From Ligula intestinalis (Eukaryota > Platyhelminthes > Cestoda > Diphyllobothriidea > Diphyllobothriidae), in NCBI GenBank assembly GCA_036362985.1, contig JAYGXS010000005.1, positions 25,372,625 to 25,436,624 of the forward strand: a DNA stretch of 64,000 nucleotides. The letters are read 5' to 3'. This document shows, one piece after another, positions 11,040 through 22,600 of the stretch. The position numbers and the translations under genes were made by a program. Numbering within the stretch: position 1 is the stretch's first letter; each line of letters opens with the position of its first letter. Below the pieces are notes generated by a model, which worked only from the letters and a program-made list of their open reading frames with translations, was not told the DNA's origin and searched no databases.

Positions 11040-11640
11040 GGCTTGTATAGCAGCCTGTATAACTGCAGGTAAAAAATGTGGCAAATTTTGGCCACGGTAC
11101 GTGTGGCGCCTTTATGAAGTTCTCTTGGGCGGACCTGACCAGTTTTCGTAATTTGATTAAAGCCGCTTCTGCCGTAGTCAACAGACGCTATCCAAGGCAT
11201 TTTGAGCAGTTTGAGGTCGCGTTGTAGATCAATCGAAAGCCTTTTTGGCATCCGCACGATTGTCTGAATCTATCGTATGCGCTAGAATGCAAATGTTAAT
11301 GATCAGCATTTGACCCTGTTGGAAAATGGTCTCGTACAATTTCGGAAAAATGCTGGCTCGTACGACCAATATATTTTACCCTACAGAGATAGATAAAGGA
11401 AGAGATGTACATGGAGGTGGTCTGGGCTGACAGTTTGTCCTTGCTCACCCCGTATTCGATCGCAGCAGTCGGGAACAGTAAATTGGTATCGGCTGGTGGA
11501 AAGTTATTTGATACAAATTGACTCAGACGCCTTCTTGGAAGTTTGCTTGACGCGTCTCCGTGAAATGAGACGCTGACAAAAATTGTTTTGCTTTCTCTGC
11601 TGTAAACAGTGAGGGACATGGCGGCCTTTTAGTCTTGTTG
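11040..11640 (-). pseudogene. PLE GIY-YIG region fragment
   Basis: Reading from 11619, KTIFVSVSFHGDASSKLPRR is followed by SKDKLSAQTTSMYISSFIYL, CRVKYIGRTSQHFSEIVRDH and, after two stops, KGFRLIYNATSNCSKCLG, TTAEAALIKLRKLVRSAQEN and LYKPED. KYIGRT is the intact GIY-YIG core. The order matches 5093-5686, so both are the same PLE subfamily. In-frame stops and the lack of an RT make it non-functional. Confidence 0.8.
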
Positions 11641-13244
11641 CCCACAATACATTGACTAGGATACCCATTTTGTTGAAAAACGCTTCCTACTATCTTATAG
11701 TCTTCCCTGGTGCTATCTCCCCCATAGCGTTACACTTTAAGTTTTAATGAAAAAGGAACTCTGGCTCCTTCTATCACTTGGCAACATAGGGGATGGTAGA
11801 CTGCCTGAGAAATCATCCGAGAAACGTGAAGTGGTACACACTGGTTGTGCCGTAGGGTCACCATCAGTGCGTCAATGAGCACTTTCTGCGAACATGTGAA
11901 CGCGCCAACGTACTCAACGCAGACAAACAAACCATGGGAAACTGTCATAACGGAGTTGCAGAGTCTTCAGTAGTTGGCTGGTATGACCACACGCAAGAGG
12001 AAAGCGCCTGGGGTCCTCGGGGCGAGAGTGATGGAGAGGGAGTCTGAGTGCGTTGCATCCTCTGAGAAGTGGTCATGTGATAGGGGGAGGAGGAGACTGG
12101 AGCGAATGTCGGCTGGCATGTCACGAGGGCGTCCTTTAACTCACACGCGCATACGTATGCACCAGCAACTTTTTGAAGTCTTTTGAGTGAGGGAGCATGC
12201 CGATAGAAAACAAAGGAAACTGTGCGGTGCGGATCCGCCTGCGTTCTAGGATCAGGAGTTGCCAAAACAAACAGTAGGTCACTGTCTTTTCGCTCCTTCC
12301 TATTGCTGTTATTGCTTTCTGCACTAAGTAACAATCAAATATAGGAAAAAATCGCGCAAATTATCATTAAAACAATTTTGGCCATTTAGGTCGTTCAGTT
12401 TTACCTTTCTTGTTCCCTAGTGACTGTATTTTCCGCTGGCTGCTGGCCTGCTCTGATTTACATATAGACGGCGTTATTCAGTTTCCTGTGATTTTTCGGA
12501 AGTCACTTTTTAGTTAATATATATTAACTCGTAAATACAACTTTCATCTACTATTTCCTATTTTGTTCGCTATATTTTCGCTTTTGCTTCCCGTAATGCC
12601 CCACCCTTATAACTCGTCAATACCACCGGTCCCCTATTACATGATTCGGGGGCTTTTGGTTTAAGTGCTGTCTTATATAATATATGGTTACCTTGTGCCA
12701 AATTCAGGGTCTTACGAGATGCTGTTACAAGTTCCGTAGTGGTGGGGGAACTGTGTCTCACTCAGCGCGTTTAATGTTAAAATCGACATCAAAGTAACTT
12801 TCCAAATAAAATAGCATAATTCAGTTAGGATCACACTTTCACATATGCATTCTACCAAAAGCTAGACGCTGCTTGTTAAGATAAATGTGAAGTCTGCTCC
12901 AAAAGTGCCTCGACCAAGCAGTTAACTAATCGAGCCCGAAACTTTAAGCTGATGTCTTCTTTAGGTTTTAGCAATAGATTTCCACAGTCCTTTCTCCTCT
13001 AAACTGAAAAAATTGGCAAAACTTTTATGCTGTCCCACATCCTCCGAAGGACTTTACTGTGCTAGTGACAATGACTAACGTCTGCCTCAAAACATCTTAT
13101 TAAAATAAAATGAAAATGGCATTATGTGGAATAACTTATTTCTCATTTTAAAGCAGTCTTTCGGTGTCTACTCTGCATCAAAATAAAATGGCATCCTAAA
13201 TCATTCCAAGTAGGCTAGTTACCTGAAAAAGTATTTTCAATGAA
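11641..13244. other. no recognisable gene
   Basis: A proline/threonine-rich minus-strand frame at 11945-12334 has no recognised domain. The GC-rich 12000-12180 part vaguely resembles LTR-like family B sequence, but I could not confirm this. 12370-13190 is AT-rich and featureless to me. Confidence 0.4.
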
Positions 13245-14030
13245 TTTGAAGATGGGCATCCCAAGAAATATAATTTAATAGAAAAAATTCTTTGGGAAAC
13301 GTGAACGAACTGTATTGTAAATGTTCGACGCTGGTACACCAGGTCGTCGTCGGACGTGAGGGAAATGTGGAAAGAACAGTGTGCATTTTTAAACATGCCG
13401 AAAAATCCATAATTATTCGTCATCCTTGGCCAATAGCAGGCTTCGATGGTTGGTGCTTTCTCCGGGCTGCGAAATCAGCCTTCACACCCAAAAGAAAAGG
13501 TTGGCTATTTGAACAAAAAAGAGGTCCTTCACAAAATTCTTTGCAGCGACTGCGATGCAATTTATTGTGAAAAAACTGAAAGGTCCGCCTCTACACGCAT
13601 ACATGAACATCAATTTACGGTTAAGAGGCACTACCACCTGTCTGAAGTCACCATGCATTCGCTTGAAGATGGGCACAAGTTTGCATGGGACCAAACCCGC
13701 ATAGTAGGTTCCTGTCCATGTAGGAAAGGCCGAGAATTTTAAGAGGCCATCAGCACTAACGAATCATGCATCAATAGGCACGTTGATTTGGATTAAATGT
13801 GCATAAATCTCAAAAAAGCGTAGAAAAAGCGCCAATAATCAAAGCCTGCTATTGGCCAAGGATGACGAACTATTATGGATTTTTCGGTATGTTTAAAAAT
13901 GCACACTGTTCTTTCCACATTTCCCTCACGTCCGACGACGACCTGGTGTGCCAACGTAAAAACTTTACAATAGAGTTCGTTCACGTTTCCCAAAGAACCT
14001 TTTCTATCAAATTATTTTCTGAATAGTAAA
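13245..14030 (+). mobile_element. PLE remnant flanked by ~190-bp inverted repeats
   Basis: The left arm, about 13260-13455, runs from GGGAAACGTGAACGAACTGT through CACCAGGTCGTCGTCGGACG to GGCCAATAGCAGGC. The right arm, about 13840-14010, is its reverse complement with few differences. Inside is a PLE GIY-YIG fragment, about 13470-13797: KILCSDCDAIYCEKTERSAS, TRIHEHQFTVKRHYHLSE, HSLEDGHKFAWDQTRIVGSC, CRKGREF, a stop, and CINRHVDLD. The arms carry a decayed hammerhead-like segment (GACGACCTGGTGTGCC). The layout repeats that of 44640-45080. Confidence 0.8.
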
Positions 14031-14434
14031 AGACTTGAACTGAATTTATTCGAAATAATCAACCGTACCTTCGAGTCCGTAATTGAGCGCAGGACTTGGG
14101 GACTTATAGGGCATTCATGCGACCGTGGGTGAACTAGCGACGTAGGTAAAGATGTAACTGTAGACCGACGCGCAAATAGCCACACGCAACTTTTTGGCTG
14201 ATTGTTTTCCCAAAACTGGCTCCCGGAAACGAAATTCTTGCTGCCCAGACACATTCGCCGTTTCCATTCGCTTAAGTTTGGGCACCATTTGACAAACCAG
14301 CAGAGGAATAAACAGCCCACATTTAGCTCACTCTGTACACTGACATGCTAATGCATGTATAAAGACATAGCGGCTGTAAATTACCATCATTTCTTGAAAT
14401 ATTCCGCTGGTAAGTTTGAAAAGTGAGCTTATTA

Positions 14435-15085
14435 GGCAAAACATTTTTTGCAATTCTTCTTCAGGCCAGTTGCTTTGCAAAACAATGAAAGTTTGAACGT
14501 GTATAAAAAGAAATCGGCGCCCACCTCAGACTATGTCAGTATGCGCAAGTAGGCGAGATCGGCGTGTTGGGTGAGCGACTGCCACTAGTGGATGGGGGCG
14601 ATGTGCTTTTATCCCCTGGCGTCGGCTTCGGCCACGGAAGGGACAGGGCTTGTGTTAGAGTTTTCTGACAGCACAGCACTGTATTTATTAGGCGTATAGC
14701 CACTGCTTTCGCTGCTGCCAGCACCCGTTGGCGTAGGCTTTTGGATAAGTTGGTTGATGGCCGGTAGAGGCTACACTAGTATCAACTCGGCTGTTCGTAT
14801 CAACCAGATGTGCGAGACGAGAGCTTGAAATCGATTTAGTTTCACCTTTACTTAACCAGGCCGGTACGTGCTCACGTATTATCTTTTCCAGGCGCCTCGA
14901 TGTTAGGCCGATGGATCCACCCTCTAGTGGCAGTCACTCACCCAATACGCCGATCTCGCCAACTTGCGCAGACTGAAGTAGTCCGCAGTGGCCAATCGAC
15001 GCCCACCTCAGACAATTACTGATTTTTCTACACGTTCAAACTTTCATTGTTTTGCAAAGTTAATGGCCTAATGATGAATTGCCGA
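14435..15085. mobile_element. inverted-repeat element of unknown class
   Basis: The left arm at about 14470-14600 (CAGTTGCTTTGCAAAACAATGA, CCCACCTCAGACTATGTCAG, CGAGATCGGCGTGTTGGGTG, CTGCCACTAG) is matched in reverse complement at about 14925-15070. About 325 bp lie between. There is no transposase. It could be a non-autonomous DNA element or a PLE terminal-repeat pair. Confidence 0.65.
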
Positions 15086-15114
15086 AGACATATCGCAGGG
15101 GGGTCAAGTATGTC

Positions 15115-15310
15115 AAACCCTAGCCACCGCGATCTTTAGACCATGGTTACTTAGTAGAGGAGAAGTCAGTTGAGGCCAGAGTAGAAGGAATAGTTTATTG
15201 TGTACACAAAGGAACAAAGAATAGAAGGAAAGTGATTGACATATTTGCCGAATAAACTTACTTTTCAAAGTACCATAATGTCTAAAATCCTTAACAAATC
15301 GAAACATTTA
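15115..15310 (+). repeat. LTR-like repeat, family A fragment
   Basis: CAAACCCTAGCCACCGCGATC, CCATGGTTACTTAGTAGAGG, GGCCAGAGTAGAAGGAATAG and TTTATTGTGTACACAAAGGAAC follow the family A order also seen at 2455, 22610 and 41000. Confidence 0.55.
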
Positions 15311-16560
15311 TATTGGCACACAGTTTAAACATGGGCTCTCAGGCTGCCAGAAAACTCGCACTATCGGATAAATTCAGACCGCGCCGGAATCTCGATTTCA
15401 TCTAGGTACTGTGAGCCGTGAGCACGCATCTGAGCCGTGCGAATAATCGATATTTTATGACGCAAAAAATCAATTGCTGGCATGGCTTTGGGGGGGGGGG
15501 GTGAAGTCACAATTTTGGCAGTTGGCGACTGAAGCAAACTGGAGGATTTGACCGTTTATCCACAACCGGCAAATTTTTTGCTTCCCCCCATAGTCGATAA
15601 TCCTAACTGTTGCATGTAGGTTCTTTCGTTATGACACATTTTAGGTTTGCATTTTTTACATCGGATGCCTGACGCATAAATTATCATTTGTGGATAGGAC
15701 AAATGTCAAATGCAAGTGTGTAAAGAAAAAAACTGAAATAATAGAAATGATTCAAAACGGCCTGAACGGTTTAGCCAGATGCCCAGCTAGGAATTCAAAG
15801 AGTCCGCTTTGATTAAGGTTCTTCTAATACCTGGATTAGTGCCACCATGACTAAACCTACCCCCGTTTTTAGTTAAGGCAATTTGTGTCGAATGTAGTAA
15901 GGTAGAAGTCGTCTTTCCCAAACTATATTATTTCTACTGTGGGAGATGAAGACGAACTCCACAAGCTGTATGGACTACCCACGACCTCGGGAACCACTTT
16001 AAACTAGGGAGTTTTGTTCGGAATAATAAAGTAGGGGCACTCTGAATTTCAAAATTACTAGACAGTGAATGAGTGAATAGCAGCTATTTTTGCAAAACCC
16101 TTCGCTATTTAGAGAGGCAGCTAATTTTTTGAGTTTCACATGACTCTGCTTGTTTCTCGAAAACGGGACAGCTGAATGGGAGCAGCGTGTGCTCTCAAAA
16201 AGGCAATTATGCGCAGTAACTTACTGTGTTCTCTTATTTAGCAACTGAATGATGACAACTCCAATGTCGTGAACCATCATGGCTACCACGGGTTCCAATG
16301 GAAGGAGTGCAGAGTGGTTACTTGCGCAGCATTCACAGCAAAGGTTCTTCCCCACCCCACCCCACCCCACCACCTATCTAACTCTGATGGAAGAAAATTG
16401 TCAAGATGACGGATATTGTGGCTGCCAAAACTACGCAAAAGCTGGTTCTCACAGACTGTACCAAGTTCGAGAGGTTAGCTGGCATCTCCTGTGCATGAGT
16501 ATGCCCCAGAAGACCCTAGGGGTATGAGCTATCATAGTGCCTTAAGTTTATAGGTAAAAC
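15311..16560. other. no recognisable gene; simple repeats
   Basis: A G-run lies near 15491 and a (CCCCA)n tract at about 16351-16372. The 82-residue open frame at 16279-16527 crosses that simple repeat and has no recognised domain. Confidence 0.45.
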
Positions 16561-16665
16561 TCCTGCCGCTGCGATGTTCAGGCCGGGTTCCATGTGGGAA
16601 GAAGAGAAGTAGGACGCCGGGTCGAAGGGACAGTTTATTTTAGAGTTCATCTTCTGTTCATCGGA
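16561..16665 (+). repeat. LTR-like repeat, family A fragment
   Basis: CTGCCGCTGCGATGTTCAGG, GAAGAGAAGTAGGACGCCGG and ACAGTTTATTTTAGAG follow the family A pattern. It is a short partial copy. Confidence 0.45.
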
Positions 16666-16977
16666 CTAAATTTTTAGGTTTGTTGACATTTCGGCAGCTG
16701 GGCCGGCTGTCCTTTGTCGAAGCAAAAACTAATTTAATCGATCAACAAATTTAATGTTGCGGCTCTACGTGTTGGCCTTGGGCTGATCAATTTTTATCCG
16801 TTATCTGTTTGGCCCTGTGTGTGGATTTTGGCTTGGCGTGACGGCAGTTGGTGTTCTGTTTCATCCCCACGGTAAAGGAGGCTGGTAATTTTGCTCCATT
16901 TTCCGGCGGTTTCTTCACAGAACCGTCTTCGTCTAAAAGAAGTGCCTTCAGTTTAACTATTTCCTATCCTATATTAC

Positions 16978-17065
16978 CGTAAATGCGTAGGACTTCGTAG
17001 GCCGTGGGCAGGTGTGTCGTAGCCCAAGCACCTGCCCACGGCCTACGAAGTCCTACGCATTTACG
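16978..17065. repeat. perfect 37-bp stem, 14-nt loop hairpin
   Basis: The arms are 16978-17014 and 17029-17065, exact reverse complements starting CGTAAATGCGTAGGACTTCG. The loop is TGTCGTAGCCCAAG. A stem this long without a mismatch is unusual in otherwise eroded DNA. It may be a recent foldback, a hairpin RNA source or an assembly artefact. The right arm runs on into an open frame (to 17377) that I do not recognise. Confidence 0.9.
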
Positions 17066-18125
17066 TGCGCAGGTCCAGCTGCTTGGCACTCAGACGTAAA
17101 CTCTGACAACGGGCATCTCGATATCCATGCGGCCTACAAAGTCCCACGCCACTGCGTAAGCAAGGGACAGGACATGGTCAAACCGAAGTCAAGATTGGCA
17201 GAAGAAGACGCCCCTGTGACGGAACCACCGGAAGAGGGAGTAAATAATAGTTTTTTTTATCACACCTTCGAAGTTCTAGTCATCTTGTGGATTCTAGACT
17301 GCTTGCTTAGGAGATCTTGCTTGGGCAGTCAGCTTACTCTTTCCGAATTGCTGGATTCCATACGTGCAGTAGGCTGAGCAGGTAAATCGACCCAAGTTTG
17401 ATCACACGCACAGATTCTCATAAACCTGATGGCTGTACTAAAGCCCTCCCCCTGCTGGCATAGGTTCGAATCCCACCGAGGTCACCGATTTTTTCTCAAT
17501 TCGTTCAAATGATTTATTTAAACCAACCAACACGCCCCGGCATTTGTAAAGATTGAGAGTTTTAAAAACGCATCCTCCGAAGTCAGTCATCACACTGTAG
17601 CCTGCTGGTTGAGAACTGCACACTCCTTTGACATCGATTTTTATAAAAATTGGTAATAAATAACTGCTTGATTCCCATTCTTCGAGCTAACTTTTCAAAA
17701 GATGTGCTAACCCTACCATACATTGTGGGGAGTACGCTAAATGAAATCGTTTTTACATACATTTTCAGAGGAAACCACATCGCCTTCCCAAGTGGTATTT
17801 GAAGCAAGTGAGTACTATGGAGTATTATAATTTTATCCTTTGATGGACGATTGATTCACACCTATGAGTATTTCTGGAATTTACCGTGTTCCAGTTTCTT
17901 TGGTGCTGTCCCCAGATTATGCAAATTGATCCAAATCAATCACAGAGCCCTGTGCGTCATTTCTGCAAGAACCCGTACGTTTAAATTCACGCACCTCCGA
18001 AGCTATGCGTAGCATACACTGAGTCTGGTAACCTCAAGAACATGTGTCAATACAGTTGGCAATAAATTTTGTCTAGAAGGGCAGGTGGGGAGGGGGGGGT
18101 TGGTAGATTTGAATAATTGATTTCA
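17066..18125 (+). other. no recognisable gene; tRNA-like 3' half at 17437-17490
   Basis: AGGTTCGAATCCCACCGAGG at about 17462 is a box B/T-arm sequence preceded by CCCTCCCCCTGCTGG. It probably comes from a SINE head. The rest has no recognised content apart from a G-run near 18090. Confidence 0.4.
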
Positions 18126-18129
18126 CTCA

Positions 18130-18255
18130 CTTGTAAAAAACTCGGCAGCCTCGGTGCGATTCAAACCACCTACGCCAACTACGGGGGAGACTTTAGTGCA
18201 CAGCCAACGCTCTAGCCAACTGACCTACGAGGCCCTCACCAGGGGCAATGAGTTT
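18130..18255 (-). repeat. SINE-B with tRNA-like head
   Basis: On the minus strand, GGGCCTCGTAGGTCAGTTGG, CTAGAGCGTTGGCTGTGC, GGTTTGAATCGCACCG and AGGCTGCC form a tRNA-like head. The 5' GCCTCG pairs with 3' CGAGGC as an acceptor stem, and box A and box B resemble RNA polymerase III promoters. The CCGTGAG-like body seen in the other copies follows in part. Confidence 0.65.
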
Positions 18256-18424
18256 AATCACACTTGCCTCAATTTCGCCAGTGGGACAACGCGTACTGTT
18301 TGAAACTTCAAACTTACCCTGCAGTCCACCTCGAAAACCCCCGGTTTCGGCTGCATTTGTGTCATGGAATAAGTAGGAAAGAAATTATTATAACCGAGTG
18401 TGTTCCTGTGTCAACACTGGTTAT

Positions 18425-18930
18425 GTCCCATAGTAACGTGTTAGGAAGAGGAGGCAGAACAGGATAGCAGATAGACCTTTGCTGTTGCTAGTTCTACTTC
18501 TTCTTCTTTCGTTGGTACCTCGTCTCAGCCAACAGCACGCCTTGTTACTAGCAGCAGAATTTTGGGTCGTCGGCAGCGTCTCTAGCAACAGAGTCGCCGC
18601 CTTCAGCGGTGGCAGGATATTTAAGAGCCAGTAGTCATTGCTCCCCATTGGCTCTCTAGGAGTGGCCGTGCGCGCGATTGCTTACGCGTGCACGTGCATC
18701 TGTCCCCAACGTGACCTCACGTTAGCAGCAACCCGGCCCCGGGGCAGTCTCGCTTGCGCGTGCCTCCTTTATCCTAGCTTATGTCCACCTTTTGATGGTC
18801 GCTTGCAAATGCATGAACCGGTCGTCAGTAAGGTCCGTTTGTTCTGGTACCGTCAGGATTGCCCGAGAAATAACTCACGTCCGGGCTGTCCCAACAGAAA
18901 TTGGCTTCTTACTCTTCCGTTCTGCAGCTC
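18425..18930 (+). repeat. LTR-like repeat, family E
   Basis: The block CAGCGGTGGCAGGATATTTAAG, AGCCAGTAGTCATTG, ATTGGCTCTC, AACGTGACCTCACG, GCAACCCGGCCCCGGGGC, TGCATGAACCGGT and CGTCCGGGCTGTCCCA matches 31860-32260 in order. The two copies share no coding sequence. The ATATTTAAG may be a TATA-like element. Confidence 0.55.
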
Positions 18931-19415
18931 GATGCATTAACGCGCTTTCAGGACGTCTTCCACTAAAGTGCCAGGACTCGCGGCTGCCGACTGTCGGTCC
19001 TGCGCCCGACATGTTGCTCCGTTCTGAGCAGATGTTAACCTTGTGCGCGGCGCTTGGTAGGCGGGATGAAGGTCTATGGCTATGTTAAGTGTGCCAGTCG
19101 ATGGAAGCGAGAGTGCTTTTGAAACGTCAGCATAAATACAAGTTGGTCTCAGAAATTGCCCCGTCTTCTTCTTCCTCTTCTGGGGACGATGAAAGCAACA
19201 TTATAACTGAACCTCGTATATTTTCGCATACTAAAAATAACTATTTGCCTCTTCTCCCTTAGCCTCTAGGGCTGTTCCGTTGGCAGTATTGGTGTGCATT
19301 ACTATTTGATCAGGCAGCTGACAACGCAGAGACCAGGAGGCTGTAAGAGGCTGGGAGCCTTCGACCCAGACTAGTACATTAAAATCTGCCCAAGCAAACT
19401 TAACACATTCATCTG
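18931..19415. other. no recognisable gene
   Basis: This stretch lies between two repeats. It has only short frames, including a polyserine-like stretch encoded near 19160, and nothing I recognise. Confidence 0.4.
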
Positions 19416-19424
19416 ACCAACTTG

Positions 19425-19680
19425 TGAACAACTCGGCTGCCTCGGTTAGATTGGAGGCAAGGAGGAAGGCTTTAGGGCGCAGCCAATGCTTTAGCCAACT
19501 GAGCTACGAGGTCCCCACCGGGAGCCGTGAGTGTTATCACAAATAGGCCAGTCTACTGCAATACACGGTGAATTCATCAATTCTGATACACAGTAAGCTG
19601 ACTGTCGAAGCAGGATTACTTAAACAATCAACCTAGAATGCAGCAGATGACTACCAGGCTGGGACAGTCGACGTTTTCAC
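19425..19680 (-). repeat. SINE-B with tRNA-like head and body
   Basis: The tRNA-like head is at 19433-19512 on the minus strand: GGACCTCGTAGCTCAGTTGG, CTAAAGCATTGGCTGCG. On the plus side it adjoins the body AGCCGTGAGTGTTATCAC, CAGTCTACTGCAATACACGG, AGTAAGCTGACTGTCGAAGC and TGACTACCAGGCTG. The same body is at 20660-20815 and 31370-31515. Confidence 0.65.
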
Positions 19681-19689
19681 AATTGGGTG

Positions 19690-20640
19690 AAATGACTACT
19701 TCAAATCAGCCGAAGCCCCCCGATTAAAGTCTGGAAAAAAAATCTTCACTTACGGCAAGTGGGTCCCCCAACGTGGTTGCAAAGCGCACTAGACTGCCAA
19801 AAGTAAGACAGCACACTGAATTACATAGACAAGTGTCGGCTTCGACGTACAAGGTAGAAGAGATGACTCGACTTATTTGAAAGTTAGATGTCTGATGGAT
19901 GGAGAGAGAAGAAATATGTTCGAGGTGAAAAGTGTTATCCAAACAGCAGAACTTAGCAGTTCCCCTTCACTAAAGATCGATGTGGAGGAGGACGAGGAAG
20001 AAGAAGAGTCACGGCAGGAGGGCGGGTAGTGTTTGTTGCCCCGACGCTTGGATGGGCGGCCCAGGACAGCAGTCTACGGAAGCGGTAACAGTGGTGGTGG
20101 ACCGCCCGGTAAGCGGGGTTGTTTCCAGGGCTTGCGAGAGGATGAAGAGGGCCTTGAAGGCTGCGCGCAGATATGAGAAAGGAGGGGGGAACATTGGTAG
20201 ATTAAAGCTGTGAAACCTGCGCATTCAAGACCTCTCAGCAAGTGTAAAACGGAGCCGCTGAGGCAGCAACACCTCGCGGTTCTTTCTTCTGCGTCTTCGT
20301 CTTCAAGGAACTTTTTAGGGAGTAGACCTAGGTGGCGTGCTGCACGCAGAAATCAACGTGGAAGCATCGAGAAAGGAAAAATGGATGCGGGTCACGCGGT
20401 GTGAAAGAAGAAGAAAAAGAACTGGCAAACGTGGACCACGACATGGCTGTGTGTAATTTTCGTTCCGCCAAGACGAGTTTAAGGTTCTTTAGGCCTTCCA
20501 AACAAATGCACAATACGGCAATTGCAGCAATTACGGACCAAAAGTCATAGCAGAGGGAACTAGCGCACTAATCTGGTGATACTACATGTGCGACCGGTGA
20601 AACATGCTCTTAGAAAGACAAGTTAAACAAGAAGGAGTAA
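19690..20640. other. no recognised gene; GC-rich patch
   Basis: The GC-rich part, 19980-20400, has open frames on both strands. One is a minus-strand frame (20009-20224) preceded by GCGCGCAG, which could serve as an acceptor. I recognise no domain. It could be a host exon or old LTR sequence. Confidence 0.3.
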
Positions 20641-21020
20641 CTTGGAAGCCGCCGCCGGCAGCCGTGAATGTAATCCCACGGTGGGTCGAGTTACCCGCCC
20701 AGCCTACTGCAATATATGGGATCCACCAAATTTGATGCAGCAAGCTGACTGCTCGAGCAGAAGATCCTAAGCAATCGTTCGAGGATCCACCAGGTGATCA
20801 CCAGGTACAACTAATTTATGATATTGTTTTTGTAACCTTGACCAAATCGAATGAACTTATTGCGAAAAACTTTGTGGAGCTCGGACCCATGTATCTGGGA
20901 CAGGGATCTGACCAACTACAAGCTACGAGATCTCGGCAGAGAACCCTAATCACAATTGAGTCAACGTTCCCGCCTAGCCCACTGTGACATATGAAATCCT
21001 CCAAGGCAGCATACAGTTAC
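20641..21020 (-). repeat. SINE-B body copies
   Basis: AGCCGTGAATGTAATCCCAC, GTTACCCGCCCAGCCTACTG, GCAAGCTGACTGCTCGAGC and ATCCACCAGGTGATCACCAGG make one body copy. A second, more decayed copy at 20880-21020 has CTACGAGATCTCGGC, AATCACAATTGAGTC and CGCCTAGCCCACTG. Confidence 0.55.
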
Positions 21021-21111
21021 TTGACTCTTTCCAAGAAATGCATTATTATTCACCAGCTGAACATAAAACTCGTTCTTCTAGAGGTGATATTCATCTGAAT
21101 CTGCTGTTGGA

Positions 21112-21187
21112 ATACCGTAGCTCAGGGGGTTAGAGCATTAGCTGCACGCTTGTTTTATCCTTTTGGTTGTAGGCTCGTAATACGCCA
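21112..21187 (+). repeat. tRNA-like sequence (SINE head)
   Basis: ACCGTAGCTCAGGGGGTTAG and AGCATTAGCTGCACGC resemble the D arm and box A of a tRNA. GGTTGTAGGCTCGTAATACG is a weak T arm. The acceptor stem does not close well, so a SINE-derived pseudo-tRNA is likelier than a working tRNA gene. Confidence 0.45.
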
Positions 21188-21394
21188 GTTTTCCGTACAT
21201 ACGTATTTAGTTGGATTGTTAAAACTTGCCAAGCAACAATAATTAGACTGATTTGTTGACAATCTCTCTGATCAGGGTAAGGAGGGATTGGTAGTCGAGC
21301 TAAGTGATAAACTGCTGACTGTTGGATTAGCAGCCTTTGGCCATGGTAACTGCGCCGCTGCGATTAAGTAATTTTGAGTGCACGGGACCGGTCG

Positions 21395-21945
21395 GTGTAG
21401 CCTGAGGGCGGCCGCTTCTATCGTAGGCAACAGATGCTGTCCAAGGAGTTTTGAATAACTTCAAAGCACCTTGTAGATTACTCGGAAGGTCTCTTTGGTA
21501 TCCATGCGATGTTCAACCAGGTGCATTAGCATGGAAATGTTTATAACCTTTAGTTCGTTCCTTCCTCACCATGCTGGAATGTGTTCTCGTACCCTTTTGG
21601 ACAAACACCGACTAGTGCGACCAATATACTCTGCCCCACAGGATCAGGTTAATGAAAATATGCACATAGAAGTGGTCTGGGCTGGCAGTTTGTCCTTTAT
21701 CTTTCCACTAAGGATGGGGGAAGTCGAGAAGAGTCCATGGGCTTTGGCTACTGGGAAGGTAGTCGCTACAGCCTGACTCCTTAGAAGTTCGCTTGGTGCG
21801 TCCCCTTGAAAGGGGACCCGGAGGAATATTCGCTTCTTCTCTGCTGTTAACACTGGGGGCTTTGGCGGCCTTCTAGTCATGTTCTTAGCGATGAATCGAC
21901 TGGGATACCCTTTTTCTCGAAACACGCCTTCGTCAATCTTAAAGT
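21395..21945 (-). pseudogene. PLE linker and GIY-YIG fragment
   Basis: The minus-strand frame from 21925 gives FREKGYPSRFIAKN, RIFLRVPFQGDAPSELL, IKDKLPAQTTSMCIFSLT, a stop, SCGAEYIGRTSRCLSKRVRE, HIPAW, a stop, and DTKETFRVIYKVL. EYIGRT is the nuclease core. PLE proteins use this nuclease to cut target DNA at AT-rich or telomere-like sites. The RT is absent and there are several stops. It belongs to the same subfamily as 4876-5686 and 58613-59395. Confidence 0.8.
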
Positions 21946-22480
21946 CCTACTCAATGCTACCAGTCGCGCAGATCCTTTTCGCACTGCGTCACACATCGCA
22001 CTAAAGTACGTTTGAAGTTTAACGGTACGAAACTAGAAAAATTGATGTATCGCCAGGTACACGTATGCTTACGATTTACTCTGCGTTGAATACTCCCATC
22101 AGCCCTTTTACTCAATAGTACATCAATCGTACACATATCATTTAATACTACTGATTTTTCCCCTGGATTTTCGATGCCCTTTAGATTAAAATATCGGTTA
22201 TAGAAAACATGCTCACAAATATTATTTCTTGTTCACTGCGATGGTAAATCCCGGCTTCAGCATTTATAAGTAGAGAAAAAATATATTTCACTTTCTAATC
22301 GTGAGATTTTTATTACCGTGAAGTATCTGTTCATAAAACTAAGTATCTGTCAAGTTATTAGTGCTGACTCTGAGATAACCAATATCGTCCACATTCACTG
22401 CAATATTTCCGTAGCCCTATATGGCATATTCTTAGTAGCATAAAGATGCCTATGAGCTGTCTCACAGGAAAGACGGGCGA
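21946..22480. other. AT-rich, no recognisable gene
   Basis: Nothing recognised. No long frame, tRNA-like sequence or match to the other repeats was found. Confidence 0.45.
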
Positions 22481-22481
22481 G

Positions 22482-22600
22482 ACAAAGAGCCCGTTGAACG
22501 ATGGTTAGAACGTTAGACTTCTGATCAAAAGGTCACGGGTTCTAGCCTCGGGTGTTGCAACACCCGGGATTGGGTATGACTGGCTGGAGATATCGCAAAA
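22482..22600 (+). repeat. SINE-A copy
   Basis: GAGCCCGTTGAACGATGGTTAG (box A-like), TCACGGGTTCTAGCCTCGGG (box B-like) and GATTGGGTATGACTGGCTGG mark a diverged SINE-A head and body on the plus strand. It abuts the family A LTR-like repeat. Confidence 0.6.

Noticed and set aside
17012..17377. 121-residue plus-strand frame
   Set aside because: It starts inside the hairpin and has no recognised homology. It is probably chance.
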